Assembly: GCA_018663815.1 (NCBI GenBank)
Contig: JABJPQ010000581.1
Coordinates: 1 to 8,004 of the forward strand
Source: Halobacteriovoraceae bacterium
Lineage (GTDB): Bacteria; Bdellovibrionota; Bacteriovoracia; Bacteriovoracales; Bacteriovoracaceae
Reading direction: 5' to 3'
DNA length: 8,004 nucleotides
The translations under genes were made by a program, and so were the position numbers. Of this stretch, positions 5,788 through 8,004 are shown one piece after another. Positions within the stretch are counted from its first letter, which is position 1; the number at the start of each line of letters is the position of its first letter. A model generated the notes under the pieces. The model searched no databases, was not told the DNA's origin, and was given only the letters and a program-made list of their open reading frames with translations.

Positions 5788-7290
5788 TTAAATCAGCTTA
5801 ATAGCTACGATGAGCCTTTGGCCTGGGTAGATATTTCTTGATAGATTATTGAGTTGTTTAATTCTTCTCAGGTCTTGCTTTGTTTTACGGGCAATTTTAA
5901 TTAAACCATCACCTGGCTTTACTGTATAAAGGATAGCTTTGTGGTTTGGAACCTTTAATCTTTGACCAAATCGAACCCGACTTGTTCTTAGCTGGTTCAT
6001 TTTTTTAATTTTTGTAATACTTGTTTTAAACATATTAGCAATCCTACTTAAATGGTCACCTTTTTTAATGATATAGTAGCTTTTTGCATGTTTATTCATT
6101 TTGGAATTTTGTTTGTATCGGTTTCTTTTAGTTAGTTTAAGCTTTTGCCCAATCAATATTTTGTTTGAACGAAGATTATTAAGTCTCTTTAATGTTTTAA
6201 CACTCGTATGGTAGCGTTTTGAAATTCCGATGAGGTTTTCATTTCTTCTCACTGTATGAGTGTTAATTCCAGCCTTAATGATGGCCAGACTTCGACTCTT
6301 TTTTTGTTGTTTAAAAATTTTGCTATAATGAGAAAGTAATTGTTTTGAGACTGTTGGTAAATAGATTTCAAAACCTTTACGGCCAATGTAGGGGATTGAA
6401 TTGCGTTCAATATCATGGTTGAGTTTTTTAATGATAAGGGAAGATATTTTAAGCTTTTTTGCCAGTTTGTTTAAACTGATAGCAGAATATATTCTATGGG
6501 ATTTTGTTTTTGAATAAATATTATTTTTAGAACGTTTAGATTTAATTCCGTATTTTTGTGGGTTTTCCAAAATTTCTTTTACAGCTAAAACTTTGGGAAT
6601 ATAATGGCGTGTTTCCTTGGGCAGAACTTTTTTATCACAAAGCTCATAATAATCTCGGGTATTGGCCTTCCTAAGTCTTCTTATAACTCCATTCTCGCCC
6701 GCATTATAGGCGGCTAGTGCAAGCTCCCAAGAACCAAATATATTATAAAGATCTTCAAAGTATAGTGCTGCGGCCTGGGTTGATTTTTGAATGCTCTTTC
6801 TCTCATCGATGGATCTTGTGACTAATAGGCCATAGTCTTTGGCTGTACCTCGCATGAATTGCCACGGACCTACAGCGCTGGCTCGACTTTTTGCTCTGTT
6901 TTGATAACCACTTTCAATGAGACCAACATAGTATAACTCTTTTGGTAAACCATACTTTTCAAATGTCTGTTCAACAATTTCTCTGTACTGATCACCATTG
7001 GCCACAAATCTTTTAAATCGTTCTTTATTTTTAGTCGTAAAATACTTTATCCAGAACTTGACCTTTTTGGAGCGAACATCTTTTAAGAAATGAGTGGGGC
7101 GTTTAACTTTTTCTTTGTGATTAGAAGCTGTTTCAATATAATCTTGCTCAATTTGTTCGAGATCGATCTGATGAACTTTTGAGCCAACGATATTCTTTTT
7201 TTCAGGAAGCTGCTGATTGGTTGGTTGTATATGAGAACATGATACAAATAACAAAAAAAAGCTAACTAGTAGGGTAATATGTGTGTGCAT
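5788..7290 (-). CDS. mltD: membrane-bound lytic murein transglycosylase, MltD-like, with LysM repeats
   Basis: A 500-residue lipoprotein that cleaves the MurNAc-GlcNAc bond of peptidoglycan to leave a 1,6-anhydro end. The signal peptide ends in LFVSC (lipid Cys18) with Ser next, which predicts the outer membrane. The SLT domain (residues about 105-235) has LIESGY with catalytic Glu126, then SAVGPWQFM and ALAAYNAGENG, all family hallmarks. Residues about 266-312 resemble the degenerate LysM-like stretch of MltD. Three clear LysM repeats follow at about 345-387, 405-448 and 453-496, for binding glycan. E. coli MltD is of similar plan with fewer LysM copies. The linkers and LysM repeats are very Lys/Arg-rich, fitting attachment to anionic wall polymers. 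GGAGAG lies four bases before the ATG. It is divergent from the gamma-glutamyltransferase gene and upstream of the receiver-CheX gene on the same strand. Confidence 0.93.
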   Translation of the reverse strand: MHTHITLLVSFFLLFVSCSHIQPTNQQLPEKKNIVGSKVHQIDLEQIEQDYIETASNHKEKVKRPTHFLKDVRSKKVKFWIKYFTTKNKERFKRFVANGDQYREIVEQTFEKYGLPKELYYVGLIESGYQNRAKSRASAVGPWQFMRGTAKDYGLLVTRSIDERKSIQKSTQAAALYFEDLYNIFGSWELALAAYNAGENGVIRRLRKANTRDYYELCDKKVLPKETRHYIPKVLAVKEILENPQKYGIKSKRSKNNIYSKTKSHRIYSAISLNKLAKKLKISSLIIKKLNHDIERNSIPYIGRKGFEIYLPTVSKQLLSHYSKIFKQQKKSRSLAIIKAGINTHTVRRNENLIGISKRYHTSVKTLKRLNNLRSNKILIGQKLKLTKRNRYKQNSKMNKHAKSYYIIKKGDHLSRIANMFKTSITKIKKMNQLRTSRVRFGQRLKVPNHKAILYTVKPGDGLIKIARKTKQDLRRIKQLNNLSRNIYPGQRLIVAIKLI

Positions 7291-7422
7291 ATATCTCTCC
7301 AGATCTTTATGTGTCGTTATATTTTATCATTTTTACGCTGTGCTTATTTACTGAGGAAGATATGGCCCTGTGCTAAATGTATACAAAAGATTACTAATTA
7401 ATTACAATAAATCATCTTTATT

Positions 7423-7450
7423 TATTATGTATGTCGGTAGGAGTCCTTTA
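7423..7450 (+). promoter_or_regulatory. possible -10 box and ribosome site of the gamma-glutamyltransferase gene
   Basis: TATTAT (7423-7428) lies 22 bases upstream of the ATG, and AGGAG (7439-7443) seven bases before it. The ribosome site is convincing and settles the start at 7451. The -10 is plausible but no -35 at a normal distance is evident (TTACAA at 15 bases). The 160-base divergent spacer 7291-7450 otherwise holds no ORF. Confidence 0.35.
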
Positions 7451-8004
7451 ATGTTTAAATTATTTAGTGTCTTAGTTACGATCATTTTTATTGGCTGTTC
7501 TGGATTATCAGACCTCAGACAGACTGGCCTAATTAAAGGAAAACAAAAATCACAATATGCAGCTAAGAGCAAAAAATACATGATCTCTACTCAGGGTAGT
7601 GAGACAACAAGAGCGGCTAAATATGTTTTTGATCAAGGTGGAAATATCTATGATGCGGCCGTTGCAGCTTCTTTTGCTATTTCAGTTGAAAGACCACACT
7701 CTACGGGTTTAGGTGGAGGTGGCTTTATGTTAATTCACTCTGAAAAATCTAAGGAAGATACCGCTTATGATTTTAGGGAAATGGCTCCAAGAATGGCCAA
7801 CCAGCACATGTTTGTTGATCAAAATGGTAAACAAATTAAAGAAAAATCACTTACAGGTCCCTTTGCATCTGGAACTCCGGGGATGGTTGCAGGTGTATTA
7901 GCTGTACATACTAAATTTGGTAAACTTCCTCTAAGTGTTGTTATGAAGCCGGCCATAGATTTAGCAAAAAATGGTTTTAAGGTATACCCTGCACTAGCAT
8001 TAGC
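7451..8004 (+). CDS. ggt: gamma-glutamyltransferase, lipoprotein form, 3' end beyond the window
   Basis: The first 184 codons of a gamma-glutamyltransferase, an N-terminal-nucleophile enzyme that hydrolyses or transfers the gamma-glutamyl group of glutathione and related peptides. The N-terminus is a lipoprotein signal, TIIFIGC with Cys16, so it is probably anchored in an envelope membrane, whereas the E. coli enzyme is a soluble periplasmic protein. Family marks are GSETTRAAKYVFDQGGN, YDAAVAASFA, VERPHSTGLGGGGFML (79-94) and DFREMAP with Arg109, which corresponds to the arginine that binds the glutamate carboxylate. The segment SGTPGMVAGV also fits. The catalytic Thr at the self-cleavage site and the small subunit would lie beyond base 8004, so activity cannot be judged. 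The frame is open throughout. AGGAG seven bases upstream supports ATG 7451. Confidence 0.93.
   Translation, partial: MFKLFSVLVTIIFIGCSGLSDLRQTGLIKGKQKSQYAAKSKKYMISTQGSETTRAAKYVFDQGGNIYDAAVAASFAISVERPHSTGLGGGGFMLIHSEKSKEDTAYDFREMAPRMANQHMFVDQNGKQIKEKSLTGPFASGTPGMVAGVLAVHTKFGKLPLSVVMKPAIDLAKNGFKVYPALAL

Noticed and set aside
7338..7376. Direct repeat CTGTGCTTA / CTGTGCTAA spaced 30 bases apart in the mltD-ggt spacer
   Set aside because: A 7-base exact repeat is expected by chance in a spacer of this size; no dyad or promoter overlap supports a binding site.
1..8004. CRISPR array, insertion sequence, tRNA, rRNA or prophage signals
   Set aside because: No regularly spaced repeats, transposase-like ORF, terminal inverted repeats or conserved RNA motifs were seen on either strand.

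Overview
The window is AT-rich (roughly one third G+C by eye) and comes from a Gram-negative bacterium. Four or five products carry lipobox or Sec-type signal peptides. There is an outer-membrane-barrel-like protein, a TonB-family periplasmic protein and an MltD-type murein hydrolase. A receiver domain fused to CheX, a matrixin-like lipoprotein and low G+C together suggest the Bdellovibrionota, perhaps Bacteriovorax/Halobacteriovorax relatives. That placement is inference from gene content; nothing in the window is a phylogenetic marker strong enough to prove it.

Layout. Bases 1-402 hold a small parvulin prolyl isomerase (minus strand) and its 3' flank. Bases 403-697 hold a possible 38-residue single-pass membrane peptide on the plus strand (503-619), followed by two hairpins that look like back-to-back terminators. 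Next, on the minus strand, come a zinc metalloprotease lipoprotein (698-1465) and a TalC-type transaldolase (1539-2183). Between these two is a 31-base imperfect inverted repeat that covers the protease ribosome binding site. A compact 53-base divergent spacer leads to a coupled plus-strand pair: an exported coiled-coil protein of unknown function (2237-3028) and a TonB-like protein (3028-3555). Converging on them from the right is a minus-strand pair: a receiver-CheX fusion (4825-5688) and an overlapping exported, barrel-like protein (3567-4841). Further right is the minus-strand murein transglycosylase lipoprotein (5788-7290). Divergent from it is a gamma-glutamyltransferase lipoprotein that runs off the right edge (7451-8004).

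Working together. Most of the genes serve the cell envelope: murein cleavage, surface or periplasmic proteolysis, TonB-type force transmission, a putative outer-membrane protein, and breakdown of gamma-glutamyl compounds such as glutathione. The transaldolase is ordinary pentose-phosphate metabolism. No mobile element, CRISPR array, tRNA or rRNA was seen.

Most worth a second look: the ribosome-site hairpin before the metalloprotease; the receiver-CheX protein whose second acidic-pocket residue appears to be Ala although its CheX ExxN motif is intact; the TonB-like protein with an SxxxH anchor, a very short linker and an unknown coupled partner; and a marked excess of the palindrome GGCC (often ATGGCC/GGCCAT) in all reading frames.
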